This document shows positions 51,431-64,000 of a DNA stretch of 64,000 bases, piece after piece; position 1 is the first letter of the stretch, and every line of letters begins with the position of its first letter. Source of the DNA: Grammothele lineata (Eukaryota; Basidiomycota; Agaricomycetes; Polyporales; Polyporaceae); assembly GCA_002150815.3 (NCBI GenBank), contig NDFF03000119.1, positions 49,209 to 113,208 of the forward strand, written 5' to 3'. The position numbers and the translations under genes are program-made. The notes under the pieces were generated by a model. That model saw only the letters and a list, made by a program, of their open reading frames with translations, did not search any database and was not told the origin of the DNA.

Positions 51431-54132
51431 GTTGACACACTTGAGGACCGTCCACTCTCGAACATCTCTAGCGACAATGCCACTTCAATAGTACGGCGTG
51501 GATATCCTGGGTGACCTTCGTCAAGAATAAACTCGCAGCTGGGAAGATGTGAATCAATAATCATGTTCCTCCACCCAGGATCATGGGCACCCCACCGCAC
51601 GACGCACAGACAATAAATGAAAGGATTATGAGACCCACCTCATTCTCTCGTCATTCTCCCACTCTCGGAAATCACTCCAGATCTCCTGGGCATCCCTGGT
51701 CCCCCACCAGCGCCCAACGGATAACGGCCCTCCCATGAGCTCCTCGATGTGTCCAAGACGGACGAACCGACGTGCGCCGTCCTCGCCGAGCTCAAAGTGG
51801 CCGTAGTCGCCTATGCGAAGGCCGTCGGTGGCAGAGCCGTAGATGACTGACCAAATCATGCCCATTTTTGAAGCAACGAAGCGATCGACGGCATTGGACA
51901 TGGAAAGGGTGGGAATGGGGGATACGTTGGGATCCCGAAAATAGCAGAGTGCAGCTAGTAAGTCTTCCGCAAATGAATAGTCTCGATTATATATGTGACC
52001 GCTGATATCTATGTAGTGCATTTGCCGAAGGAGCATCCGTGTGTGAGTAATAGGACGACGTAGCAGGAAATGGCCATGCCTTGCTTGGGGAGCTCAAGGC
52101 CATAATACTGGAGAAATCTCAGCTTAGTGAAGTGGGAGAGTTGGCAGAACCTGAGAAACGAACCTCAGAGTATATTCTTTCGAGATATCGCCGCAGGCAA
52201 CTACTGTTTGCCCCGCACAGGTCTAAAATGTCCAATTTGAGGTTCCCACTCTCATTGAGAGAGGCAGAAGACACGCAGGCGCTATGCGTATGGTACACGC
52301 CCTTTGTCGCCTATTATACGGTGTTTGATAGCCATCAGCAGGTATGAATGTTGCACAATATGGACAAAGAGGCATACATCATAAACCGGAACCTCTGTAC
52401 GCCTTGCATATTGAAGCGCACTCTAAATATCCGAACACACATCGCATGAATCCTGCCCTTCCGTTCCTGACTATGTACAAACCTCAAATTCGATGGTCTA
52501 CAAATAGATGAGAAGAAGTACTACCGTTGTCGGCAGAAATTTGCTCACATGCTGAAGCCAGGCTTTAAAGAGGTCTAGAGGACCCACTCCTATAATGTCT
52601 TTGGCAAGAGAGTGGACACCTATGTGTGAAAGCCACTTTAGTTCGCTGCTCACTGGCTTCGAGTCTTGCACCATCGAAATATCCAGATACTCACCTGCCT
52701 CGAGCACGTAAAACGGATGTTCCACTGTTTTGTGTGACACTCCTAGGATTTGCGTTAATGTAGGATTCATGCCATTCCTAAAATGATAGCGTTACATGGG
52801 CCCTCCACCATGAGAGATCGCGCAAACGCACTTGTTTGGATTGTAGAGGACAACCGATTTTATGGCATCCTAGCAGTCATAGCACCGTAAGGCGTCGTAC
52901 ACACAGTGAGGCACATTTGGAATACGCACTGGTCCCATCACGCCCTTCTCACGCAGTTCTCGTACCCGAACTACTTTGCCGTCCAAACGTGCGTCGTACT
53001 CCTGTGCCTCGTATTTCCCAAAGATATGTCGCCGTCCACGAGCGGCAAGGACGGTGATATCACCCCAGCGTAGACAGCGTATCTAGATCGTTTTGATATG
53101 CAATTTTGAATTTGTACATTGGCCACATGTGGCGGACATCGATGCACGTACCTGTAGCTCATCATCATACATTGCTTGCTCTTCCATCTTTGCGATAAGA
53201 GAAACCGAGCATGCAGTCTACCATCGCAGTGTAAACATTTGAGCATATCGTGATCGGAGATAGGAAGTGTTGACTGTATGGTACGTACATTGAAGTTGTC
53301 TCGTGCATCGCTCAAGCGCTGTATCCCCTTACTCAATATTGCAGCCATCGATGCATTGTGAAAGAATCGATATAATCGCGATCTTTCTAGCTCACGCGTT
53401 ACATCCCGCTGAATCTCGGAGATAATTCTAACATGCCATACGAAATCAGAGTGGCATAGCCGGGGAAGAAATAGACGTACTTGTAGAGGTCCTCGAGAAT
53501 GTCTCTGATCTCTGCGCTGATCACATATGGCTGTTTCTTGAGTCGTTTCTCAATGAGCTGCACAAGATCAGCAGCGCGAGTTGCAAGGTCCACAAATCCC
53601 TCCTTTGTGCCTTTCATTTTCTATGTGACCATACATCATGGATGCGTTGCGTTATACCGTCTGTGGAACTCACCTCGATTGCCTTTACCATCGCAGTAAC
53701 GGCAGAGATAATCAGCCCAAGACATGGTATCCCCGGGATCACATCCGACGCCTTCTCGAGAAGCTCCAATCCAGCGATCGTCCCCGCTAGGATGTCTTCC
53801 GAGGACGGTGGTGAGATGCGAAGTCGGTGTTGCTTAGACAGCATTGCGGAGACCGTGCGAGCAAGAATGTGGATGTGGGGAGAGGGATTGAAGGGTAGAC
53901 AACAGCGAGGGCGCAAACCACGAGATCTATACTCTGGGTATCAGAGTACAGCACCACTGCCTCGACCATGAGGCTGTTCGGCGTTATTGGGGTTCGGAGC
54001 AGTACTAATGGGCGTCCTAGGAAACAAACTCGAGTCCTGAGAAAAAGAGGTTTCGAACGCCGCCGCATGTCCCCTCGCGCGGACAGGTCGCCTGTCAGAA
54101 GGTACATTCAGCTTCAAAACCTGTGCGGACAT

Positions 54133-57100
54133 CGTTCGACATCCTGCTTGCTATATTGAGCTTGCCTCGCAGACGTCCGCTTCACACATAGTAGGTATAT
54201 TTTATAGCATAAGATCCCTCGAGTACAACGGGACGTATCCTGGCCATCAGCAAATAACGCCGCCCTATCAGCAACGAATCTGGCGCTCATGTGGACTTCG
54301 TGTGGACGAGAATACCCGGAAGACGTGTCTGCCGCGTGTTTTCGGTCCACATTAAGTACGCATGAGGCTCCGGGGAGGCTCTAGGTCCTTACACCGCCAT
54401 TGGCTCAGTCATGAGTTGGCGCATACCGACATAATGTAGCTATTTGAAGGTCAGACCCGGTCATACAAGATCGTGGTGATGAAGTAGGCCCAGGCGTGCG
54501 TAGAATGCACGATGGCCTAGGCCTCATGAAGCTTCTCATTCGACCGGCACGCGCTCGTAACCTGACTGGGGCGGTAGTCAGCGCCGTGAGGATCGTGGTG
54601 CAGAGTGATGGGGACGTACAAATGCCACACCTGAGTGTCCTGTATTCACGGAGGGGCGAATGGGAGTGCGCTGTGTGAGTTGTGCCAAGTGGATCGAAGG
54701 ACGACGGTGGACGATTTCAGTGAGCGCAACAAGCGCCATCCCCCTCTTTCCCACTCCTGACGAAGAATGTTTGTTTGTCAGGAGAGTGGGCAGGAATCCA
54801 AAAGAAGAGGGAGCGTACTACTCAAATAGCACGCATGATTGTCAAGGATCTCTCGAAGAGACTGGCGACGAGTGAGGTCGCGTATATGCGCGGTCATGGA
54901 TTGTCGAGTCACTGAGCGAACGAGAAGAGAGCTCTGAAAGAAACAGCGCATGGACAGCACAAATTTGCCGTCAAGCTACGGCAATTGCTCTACGTCAAGA
55001 TAGACCGCGCGCGAATACCAGCCTATATAAGACATTTAGCATCAAATCGTGTTTGCAAGGAGATAGGTAGTTACCTACGGGCCGACGCTGACCTCAACGT
55101 CAACCGCCACCATTGCGACGCCCAGCACGAACCCCCCACCATTCATTCCTGCACGCGTTTCCCCCTTGGGCCCCCGACACACGCACGCGCCCGCGCTCGC
55201 AACGGAAGCCTCTTCTCCTTTCCCTCGTCACCTTCCGACCCCCTGAGGTTCCCGCACTCTCTCTTGCCAGAGCGTCTAAGCGGAGCGTGCAAACGTGCGA
55301 GGGGGTTGCCGCCGATGGCCCCTGCGCTCCTGCCCGACCGATACGCCTCAGGGTCCGGGTCCGGGCCCGTGCAGGCGTAGAAGGACGCGCGCTGGACGTG
55401 GAGCTTCTCGCGGGACCTGTACATAGTACGGGACGGCGGAGACTCGGACACATGTCTGAGCGCCAGAGAAGGCTCTGACTAAAGGTTGGCATCGGCGGAA
55501 ATAGGTTGCGAGAAACGGAGGGAGTGAACGAGGAAAGAACGTACGGAAGCGCATTCGTGAACGTCTACGAGGACTGCTGTGTGTCAGCAGGGGTAGGGTC
55601 CGTCCGGACGGATCAAGTCGTGATACGCCGAAGTATCGAGTTCGTAGACAGATCCTGGGAAGACAGCGCGTCAGCATGCACGTCTGCCATAACAAAAGCT
55701 GCTCGATACGAGAATGGGACAGGATCCGACAGGAGAAACGAGGATAGGACGAGGTAGAGGTGCTTGAAGTGAGCCACAACAAACAAGACGCACCTGTATC
55801 GAAGAGCGAGACGTCTGTGGTAGGTCCGCTGCGTGGACGTACTGAGCATCAGTATCACCCGCCCGTCCGTACAAATGTGCGAGATCATCTCGACGCTGCT
55901 CCGGGGAGGCCTTGAGTCCAGAGGCACACGGGGGAGAAGAAGCTTGAAGCGGATCGCGAGAACCTGTAAGCAAGACATTGGGACGAGTCCTGGACCCAAA
56001 GGCGCACGGACTAACATGAGCGTACTATGCGTTCCAAACAGGTGCGAGCGGGTATGCGTCCTAGTTGTTGCAGAGACCGCGGGCCTGCGTGCACTTGACG
56101 AGGTCGCCTATCGGCTCGGAGTGCGGGGGCTCAGGCTGAGGCCATCCCCATGGCGCTCCCGGGCGGGTCTACGCGAAGACCGAATATGAGCTGCCATAGA
56201 GATATTTGACGTAGATGCTGTGGGCGGGACGTGGACGGCGAGGAGCGAAGGCAGCGCGGGGGGCCGGCGAGTAGGGCGGTGAACTACGTACGCGCAGGGA
56301 AGAGCGAGGCGAGGACCACGCGCAGTGAGCCCGAACCGCTGTACTGAAAGGTCCCCGCATCCGGAACGGCCCGGCGGACCGAAACCCGTGCTCCAACGCG
56401 TTTCCCTTCCGCGCGAGCCTGAAACTGACCCAGTGCCCCCGCAAGAGCTCATGAGCTGGGTACGCGTCACCTCTGGGTTGTCAGTTAGTGAGTCTTGGGG
56501 AGGTCGGGTAGCTTAGATTATTGCATTTATCACCACCGTCCGAGTACGTTCTATCATGCTATGTCTCCGCTGACTCGCATTGGTGATTCTTACCGGCGAG
56601 CCCCTGCTCGATGGTACATTTGAGCAGTCTCGCTCGTGTATACATTCTCGACTCGTCTAGCAGACCCTCACAAGTGACTCAACGGCTCGCGCGTGCGGCG
56701 TACACGGTCTCTGAGTCGCGCCTTTCTACACGAGCATATATGTCTAGTGCTCTTCTAAACAGATGTCACCTCCCACGCGCGTAAGTGAGGTCGGAAACAC
56801 CCTGAATAGCAGAAGCGTTAGCGGCCGCACGCGAGCGTGAACGATATCAGGAAGGAAACAAACTTACGTGTAGGTAGGCAACGCATGACCGCCACACGGA
56901 CGACGACGATCTCGGCGCGCAAGGCTGGGTCGCGGCGCCGCGCGCACTGCACAGGACATTTCTGCCATACTCAGACGCGTTGGGAGCGCGCGCTGGGTAC
57001 ATGCGCGTTCGCTCAGCACGCGTACGCGAGGCGGTATCTGGAAGGCGTGTTCATTGTCAGCTGAGCGACGAACATCACGGGTGAGCGACGTACGCGTAGC

Positions 57101-59935
57101 GCAAAGTCCTCAAAGGACATATGTACGTGAATTTGAGTGGGCCGCTGGGACCGACCGTGTGCGAGGAAATCACTCCAGGATGCTTTACGAACGCCGCTTA
57201 TACTGGTTCAAAACTGAGCCGTCGGAGTGGGAAGTCGCTTGCGCGCGCTGCCCGTCAGCGCGCCGACTTCGTCCCTGGACGCGCGCATTACATACGGCGA
57301 AGAACAGGCTCGATGCGGCTCTCGAGGAGTAGGTACGGCAGGTAGGACACAACGTCTTGTGAGATATATCGAGAGTCGACTGAGGTGGTGGGGTGTTCAT
57401 CTGTGCATCGCACCCGGTCAGCGAAGCCGCGCTGGTTGACAATCCGCGTTGATATACTCACCAGCTCGTGAGATAATTTCGCTCCGTAGCATCTTCGAAC
57501 AGAAGAAGAGATCAGGACCGATCTCGTCCCGGAACGCAATTTCGGCTCGCCCGGGCTCACAGAGAGCGCGCCGTGGAGGAGAGCGCGTCCGGATGCGTAG
57601 TAGATGACGATTCTAGTGCCGCGCCCCTCACTTACAGAAGAGATAGGACTGCTGATGGTCGTAGAGGCGACACCTTCAGTGACGGAGATATGAGGCGAGA
57701 GCAAACACGTACCATCTCGATCATCTTGACGTCGATGTCGTGTGACTACTCCCGAGCGGCCCTAGAATTGGTGCGCATCCGACGTCCGGAAGTCACCCGG
57801 CAACGAGGGTTATCCTAGAGCGCACGGCACTCGAAACGTTGCGTACAACGTCCCTGCGCCGGAAGGCTACTGGGCTAACGTCCATGTCGTATGTATGCGA
57901 CCAGATGTAGAGACGACGCCCTAAACGTGACCCGAACGCAAAGTGCGTGTACTTGAGCCAGGCGCGGGACCAAAACGAAGTCTTGAAACGAGTCACGCTG
58001 TGTGTTTTTAACGTGAAACAACGAAAATGGTAGCTTGCATCACGGCTGGTGCGGGGAGGAGTGACACAGATATCTGAATGACGTTGATGTCGCCGCTGAG
58101 GAGGGGAATCGGACGTACCTGGCACAAGATGTCAGCGACTGTCCGCTAATCCGGCATCGCAAGATTGAGTGTGTGCCTTGTATCGATCAGACACATGTCA
58201 CCGTCGGGTCGCTGGTCAATGAACGTCAGAGATGAGCGACGATAGAGGACGATGAGAGGGCCGGCGTACTGGAGTGAGACCCTGGAGAACTTTGGAGAGC
58301 GCGGGAAGAGGGGGGCGTACGTCTTTGCAAACTACGACAAGCACGGTCGGTCGTGACCTGCGCCATAGAGGGGTCTGCGCGTTGTACGGAAGAATACGAC
58401 GGGATTACGCACCGAGCCACCGCAGCACTCGTAGGTTTCATCCATCAGCGTTACACGGTCCTATATCCTCTCCTGGAAGCGGCCAGTAGCGGCATCGGGA
58501 AGAACTTGAGCGTGTCGAGAGAGTGCGCCGCAGCCTGGGAGAGACGAGAGGAGGCGAGGGACAGGGCGAGTAGGGGCAGGATGGGGAGGATTGCCGAAGG
58601 ATCGCAGGGAGTGGCCGGTTGTGCGCCGGGGGAAGCTGGATGTCTAAGGCTTCTACCGCCGCCGTGGGCTACATTGAGGGAGAGCGCTGTGAGCAACGAT
58701 ATGAGAGCGGGAGATAGCGAAGGCAGAGTACAACTCACCGGACGGCGGAAATTCGCAGAGGGCGAGAGGCTGGAGTGACGCTGCCGACGGGCAGGAAGCC
58801 AGGGGGCCAGGACGCGACGCGAGCTGAACGCGCACTGGGGACGCCGGACAGGTGGCTGGATGCAGAGCAGAAGGCCTTGCAAGAAGGACGTGCACGGGTG
58901 CACGGAAGAGACGCGTCCTCCCAATCGCAAGCGCGTCAAGCCCTCCCGCGGCCGAAGCGGCCCGATGGTCCCGAGACGCCCGCTCGGCCCGTGGCCGATC
59001 TCAGATCCCAGGGCTATGACCCGGCCCCGTCTAGCAGCCTCTTCCCCCGGGGCCGGCCTTCTCCAAGAGCGCATGAGCAACGTGCATGAACACGCTAGTC
59101 ACAGGTAATGTACGCCTACCTCCGCACATATCTGCGAGGACTAATACTTGATCAGGACCCATACTCTGTAGCGATTAGTAGGCGAGACGGTTCCACGGCC
59201 GTCAGCTGGACTCGGACGCGGCGAAGGATGAAGAAATAGCGATTTGACGTGTGAATGGGCTGGCGGTGTGTCCTCCCTGCGTTCTCGTGTAGTATATCAT
59301 CACGGACTCTCATTCAAATTTTAGCTCTAGTGTTACCATGATGCTTAGACCTCTCTTGGGCTGGATCCTTGGATTTGATCCACCCAGGTAGAGGCCGTGA
59401 TACTATTTCACCAGATCGGACGAATATATCATTCGGCCCATGACCTCGCGCCTCTGTCAGGTATGTCCGCCCATCTCTACCGTGCTGTCCATCGTCTCAA
59501 GATGCGAATGTAGTACCAAACCCTTCTGCACATCTTATGTCCTGCTTCTGGTACCCGCATGCTACCAGTGCTGAGTGCTCCCACCCCAGACATTGTCGTT
59601 GTTGGTGCGTCGAGGCTCGAGCGTATTCTTCCCAGTACGTCACTAACTCGATATCTCTCTAGTACATTGCCAGCAAGTATTGTCGCATACCTCATGCTCA
59701 GCGTGACGAGTATGCGCACCATAGCTGTCATGCGCTCCCATCCAAACGACCTGTGCATCAAAGCTTCCACATGTGTACGCGCCGCACTGTGTCAGATGAG
59801 ATTGCTTTGCGTGCTTTATGACTTGCAGTATAATCTGTTATGATCATATAACAGATCAAGCCTGCGCATGCTGAGCGGACAAACATGTTCGACTGTTCGA
59901 AGAGTACGTTGCCCTCAGTGTGCTTCGTTTTCCAA
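54133..59935. other. Long stretch with no supported gene
   Basis: About 5.8 kb. Many frames of 60-210 codons overlap on both strands (for example 58,451-59,080 minus and 55,100-55,492 minus), but they are Arg/Ser/Pro-rich shadows of GC-rich DNA, with no domain and no splice-consistent extension. It may hold decayed genes. Confidence 0.45.
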
Positions 59936-61171
59936 ATGTCGACACCGCTTCCCCGCACACCCTGTGCAATCGTCCGTGCGCATGGTTCGGAACCTTTTGT
60001 GAGACCGACGGGCGCCTCCATTTTTAGTCCCTCAACTCGCGTTCCGCATCACTCGACCTCCTCGAGGACACGCCCGAATCCCAGGTACGTATTCTCACTC
60101 CCAATGCTCGCGCGAGCATACTAACATCTTATTTCTTGTTTCTAGCGTACAACCATCCAGCGCGTCGTACGCCCTTACAGCCGCCACTCGTAGACGAGCG
60201 CACGAAGAAGTTGCCATCGCCTCCATCCCGCGCACGTTCACACGTCGAGCGTTGTCCGCCTCTCGCGCGCGCACGAACGTCGTACCTTCGCTGAATGTTC
60301 GCCGCACAGCGTAGCTAAGGGGTTGGCGCACTCCGCTGAAAGTACTGCCAGGCGAGTACCACAGCTACTAATTTGTGCTCACGGGCGAGTCCTCTCACCG
60401 AGGGCACGTGTACGTACGTCGACCGAACGTGCTGCTGACACGGCCTCTATCCCACCTCGCGATTTACAATGCTCTACCCAGTCGTGGACACGCCCGAGCG
60501 TCGGGATGCGCCAAACGAACGAGTCTATTCGCGCCGACTTTGGGAGCGTGCCCTTTAAGATTGCGATTGAAGACCATATTCGCGCGCAGCGAGACGTCGT
60601 TCGGTCCGGGATCATGAATACGCCTCTCGACTGGAGTTTGCTAGGTCTCGGGCCGCGCCGGGAAGACACGCGTAAGGCGGTAGGTTCAAAGACGTTCGAG
60701 AAAGCTATCGTCGAGGATGAAGCCGCGCGCGAGCCCCTCCGGAAGCTCGTCCTCGCGTACCTCGCCCACCACGGTTACGCGCGTACAGCGCGCGCGTTCC
60801 AAACCCAGTGCGCGGACCGCGCTCGTGCCGCTATGGACAGGGCGCCGATCCAGTTCAAGTCAGAGCCTGCCGACGTCGACGGGGATGTGAAGATGGCAGT
60901 GGACGATGTTCCTGCGGTCGCGGCCGCCCCGGAACCATCTACGTCGACCTTCGTGATCGCAGGTGCCACCGACAGCGACATTGGATACGGATTCGACGAT
61001 GACCTGAACACGCGTCTCTTAATCACGAACGCGATCCTCCGCGGGGACATCGACGAGGCGCTCATGCTCGTTCGCGCGCACCACGCGAGCGTGCTCGAGC
61101 GCGAGCAGGGCCTCGTCTATGACGGTATCCATCGGACAATAATAAAAAGTTTTGTTGACCTGCGCGCTTGA
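59936..61171 (+). pseudogene. RanBPM-like (SPRY-LisH-CTLH) gene relic
   Basis: Relic of a Ran-binding-protein-9 / GID-complex type scaffold. An N-terminal exon (59,936-60,084: MSTPLPRTPCAIVRAHG, then STRVPHHSTSSRTRPNP) joins over a strong intron (60,085-60,145, with a TACTAAC branch site) to an exon that ends at a stop at 60,312. The main frame (60,323-61,171) resumes with only the last strand of a SPRY domain (TRPSVGMRQTNESIRADFGS), then a LisH motif (LRKLVLAYLAHHGYARTARA) and the start of CTLH (LLITNAILRGDIDEALMLVR, then ASVLEREQGLVY). Most of the SPRY domain and the end of CTLH/CRA are missing. The C-terminus is cut near 61,120 where unrelated sequence begins, so it is probably inactive. 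Confidence 0.6.
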
Positions 61172-64000
61172 GCCTTTCACGCCCTTTCACGCCCATTCAT
61201 GTCCGATCCCGACCTATCATACGCTTTCATGACTGTTCACGATCTTAGAAATAAAAACGCTGTTACGCCACCGACGCCACATTCACGAGCATTCCCTGCC
61301 TTTCCTCACCGTTCACGACTCCATTCCCTGCGTTTCACGACCTTTCACTCCGCCTAATGTTTTGCCGCTGTCTGCTTTCACGGGCTTTCACGCTGATTCA
61401 CTGCTGCTTTATTGATCGATCGATCTTGTATCTCATCTCCGAGATCCGAATCTGCCAGAACTACGCCAACCCGCTGTTCCGGGACGGACTATCATCATGC
61501 TCTCCATTTGTAGGGGCGAGGGCAAGTTGAGTTGCATTTCTGAGTGTGTTGTCATGACCTCACGCCGCCAATGCCAGCTCGGCGCACCAGCCTCCCCGAA
61601 CCTGGTGCTTCTGCCACCAGGGTTCGCAAGACACATGGGCACGCAGTGACGACGGTTTTTGGTACTCGCGCGGGCCTGTGGGGACGTACTGTTGTGCAGA
61701 GAAGCACTCGTTCGAGGACATACTATTAATGGTCAGCATTATGTCACGAATCACCGTTGGCATGTCCATGGGCTATGGCTCACTCATTCTCCTCACCAGG
61801 AAACCCTGAAGCTATCTCAAACTCCTTCGTGCTGGAAGCTAGTGCATCATACCAGTCATAAATACTGATGTCCCCCAGAAGGAACTGAGCTTTTGACGTT
61901 ATGAGTTGTGTGTGCTTCTGACCTTGCGCCCTTGCCAGTAGAGCCATCAGCAGATATAGCCTCCAACCCACATCCGCTTCCCCCGACCTCAGCCACATCC
62001 AAAGGCACCCCAATGCGAGGCTGAATAGAGAGCGCAATAACCTAGCACCCAAGACCACTTGACACAACCCCTAGGATGCGCTCCTTGCCCCGGCGCACGC
62101 CACACCTACTGGACGAGTAGTATGTATAGTAGATTTGAAGTAAATGAGGGTATAAGTACTAGGGAGGAATGCACAGAGGTAACAATAAATGTAGCATGGG
62201 TGCGGGACGAGGGCGCGCGAGCGTGGACGAAGTCCGCGCAGACTCGTAGAACAAGGCCCACGAAGAGTCGTTCTGACGTACACCAGAACTTGTAATTAGG
62301 GGTGATGTGCATGGCCCACGGCCAGCACATGTACGCGACCCGCGACGCGTTACCGCCACACACCCGCGACGCGACTTGACACGTGACCGCGATCGTATCC
62401 GCGACCTCGACTTCAAACCTGCACTCGCAACATCACACCGACAACTCTGACGATATCCGCGCAAGCCCTCAGCATCATCTTAATACAGCGCGCCGTCATT
62501 CCGCACCTCGGCAACCCGACGCGACCCCTCGGACGCATCCCGGCGCACACCACATCGGCTCTCCGCGACTCGTACTCACGACCTCTCCGCGTGAGCACAC
62601 CCCCACACACACCTCCTCCGCGACACCTTCCGTTCCCCTTGCCTCTGTGCGCGTTCTCAATTCTGCCCTTCCGCCTCTCGCCCTCTGTATGGTCCACTTC
62701 GTCTCTCCATTTCTGTTGTCCCTTGTCTAGCTCGTCTCTGTGTATTTAGTTCGATGTCTCTGACCTCGAATATCAGCTTGGTGCTCACATCCTTCCTCCT
62801 CGTTCGACTTTGCGTGCCTCTGTCTCGGCTTGCGCCTCTCGCATTCGACTCGCGTCTCGACCCTGAACCTCGACTTCAACCTCGGCATTGTTATATTCGC
62901 CTATCTACGACATTCCGACTTCGCGACTCTCGACTGCGACTGCCTACGGCTCCTCCCTACTCCTCTGTCTACCTCCTCCTCTCCTTCACACACATTTGGC
63001 AGACTCGCCTTTGGTGCCCTCGCATTTTGTTGACCCTATCTCGGGGTTGACATTACATCAGGGGTAGCATCGGAAGGATTTGAGTGCGGTCGGACTGTGT
63101 ACGCCGTTGAGCGGGGTTGGGAGTCGGCCGCGATTTTGTCTGGACGCGTTTTAAGGTGTTCGTGGTTGGTTCGTGGTCAAGCGCGGATTGGACTGTCACC
63201 GAGGTCACGGAGGGACGGTGCTAGGCATTGGCCAAGTCACGGTAGACTCGCAGTTGCCTCAATAGTCGGAGCCGCGGTCGGGCGCGGTCGGGCGCGTCGG
63301 GGAACGCTATCGCAAGTACTTATCGAGAAGGCTGGGAACCTGGGTCGAGGTCGCGGGCGTGGCCGCGGGTTACGTACGTGTCGCGGGTGCGTGCTCGAGC
63401 GGGTGTGTTGCGGTCACCGGCTGAGGTTGTTGGTTGTATGTGCTGGCTGTGTGCCATGCACATCGATGTGCGCGTTGCTGCACATCATCATTGGTGTTCA
63501 TCAGCGGTTCTCAGGCAAGCATTAGCTGTCTAAGAAGGGAGGTACTCACCCGGAGCCCTATAGCCCTGGCCTGGATACAAACGACATCTTCATCTTGTTA
63601 CTAATATGGAGGGTGCGTAGTTCAAGTGAGGCCCTAGCCAGCATGATTCACATCATAAGATGTCTTTGGAATCTGTACTATCTCCTGTGAATAATGAATC
63701 CGACTCCTTGGAGTACTCAACCTGTGGGTTGGACAGAGGTACTTGTGTCAGCCCGCAGTTGGCCTTCGGAGTGCGATCGACGATTTCGATCTCGGTTAAG
63801 TCGGTGAATCGGGGAGGATCTGTGTCCTCTGTTTCGGGTTGCGCAGATATTTTTTTCGCTCGGAGCGGTGGCGTCGTGAAAGGTCATGAACCAAGAAAAG
63901 TAATTACAGTGGCTGTGTAAGACACCTTCAACATTTTTTGCTCAGGAACGGCCGGGAACGGTAAGGAACGGTAAAGAATGATGAGGAACTGTCGTGAAAG
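61172..64000. other. Non-coding tract with TTTCACG-type subterminal repeats
   Basis: From 61,175 to about 61,400 there are around ten copies of TTTCACG, GTTCACG or ATTCACG and several ATTCCCTGC/TTCCTCACCG units. The last 60 bases of the window carry the opposite orientation (CGTGAAAG at 63,993-64,000 preceded by repeated GGAACGG). No ORF between them has a domain. This fits the subterminal inverted repeats of a DNA transposon or non-autonomous derivative that ends beyond the window and truncated the RanBPM-like gene. Confidence 0.35.

Larger units (their letters stand above)
43643..54132 (-). pseudogene. MLKL-like N-terminal domain gene split by a retrotransposon
   Basis: Multi-exon host gene, minus strand. 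Exons with matching phases: 54132-53950 (tentative), 53832-53674, 53620-53481, 53427-53289, 53217-53152, 53082-52930, 52869-52832, 52777-52695, 52619-52549, 52497-52483, 52422-52378, 52310-52164. One junction between 52,163 and about 52,036 is unresolved; then an exon down to 51,639, an exon 51,538-51,426 continuing at 43,921-43,859 across the insertion, and a last exon 43,788-43,643. The N-terminus has the helical MLKL_NTD-type pattern (LLEKASDVIPGIPCLGLIIS, then KMKGTKEGFVDLATRAADLV, RFFHNASMAAILSKGIQRLS), used in membrane-active cell-death proteins and found on many agaricomycete signalling proteins. The middle (DITVLAARGRRHIFGKYEAQ, then EHPFYVLEA) loosely resembles a kinase N-lobe. The exon frame is open when the element and one target-site copy are ignored, so the gene was intact before insertion. 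Confidence 0.6.

Noticed and set aside
58451..59080. 209-aa minus-strand ORF as a gene
   Set aside because: Low-complexity Ser/Leu/Arg/Pro composition, overlapping frames on both strands, no domain and no splice context.

Overview
The window reads as nuclear DNA of a filamentous fungus, most likely an agaricomycete basidiomycete. The reasons are many GT-AG introns of about 48-75 nt, a family of F-box-like/LRR proteins of about 620 aa, Ty3/gypsy chromoviruses with C-terminal chromodomains, an MLKL-type N-terminal helical domain, and a RanBPM-like LisH/CTLH relic. No bacterial operons, rRNA genes, convincing tRNA genes or CRISPR arrays were seen. All gene models come from reading splice signals and reading frames by eye.

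Layout. 1-3.2 kb: no supported gene. 3.2-5.2 kb: a divergent F-box-like gene with a 13-nt microexon. 7.4-20.3 kb: four F-box-like paralogues arranged as a mirror (A-, B-, then C+, D+; A resembles D, B resembles C). This is a large inverted duplication whose arms also share upstream promoter elements, leader introns and a decayed neighbouring gene. 20.6-21.2 kb: a WD40 relic. 22.45-29.72 kb: a Ty3/gypsy chromovirus with gag, a -1 frameshift site, pol and an extra ORF downstream of pol; its two LTRs do not match each other best. 29.8-38.3 kb: three genes of unknown function: a plus-strand gene whose 5' end abuts the retroelement, a large minus-strand gene of about 11 exons whose spliced product carries a Zn2Cys6-pattern cysteine cluster, and a divergent 5-exon gene sharing its promoter. 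38.8-39.8 kb: a dense GC-rich palindromic repeat array. 39.9-40.3 kb: a tiny 4-exon gene. 40.8-41.0 kb: a 104-bp minisatellite. 41.5-43.35 kb: a 5'-truncated copy of the first retroelement.

43.6-54.1 kb: a multi-exon host gene on the minus strand (MLKL-like N-terminal bundle, possible kinase-like middle) split in one exon by a nearly complete second chromovirus (43,927-51,425). That element has 579-bp LTRs differing at about 7 sites, a 5-bp target duplication, an extra ORF upstream of gag, and pol joined to gag by a TAATG stop-start. Both retroelements show the hallmarks of Tf1/sushi-type self-priming: the sequence just after the 5' LTR is complementary to the predicted mRNA 5' end, 33 nt from a TATATA box. 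54.1-59.9 kb has no supported gene. 59.9-61.2 kb is a deleted RanBPM-like relic, followed by a non-coding stretch that starts with TTTCACG-type repeats.

Taken together this is a rapidly evolving accessory region: duplicated F-box genes (probable substrate receptors of SCF ubiquitin ligases), a disrupted cell-death-like gene, several decayed genes and chromoviruses of different ages.
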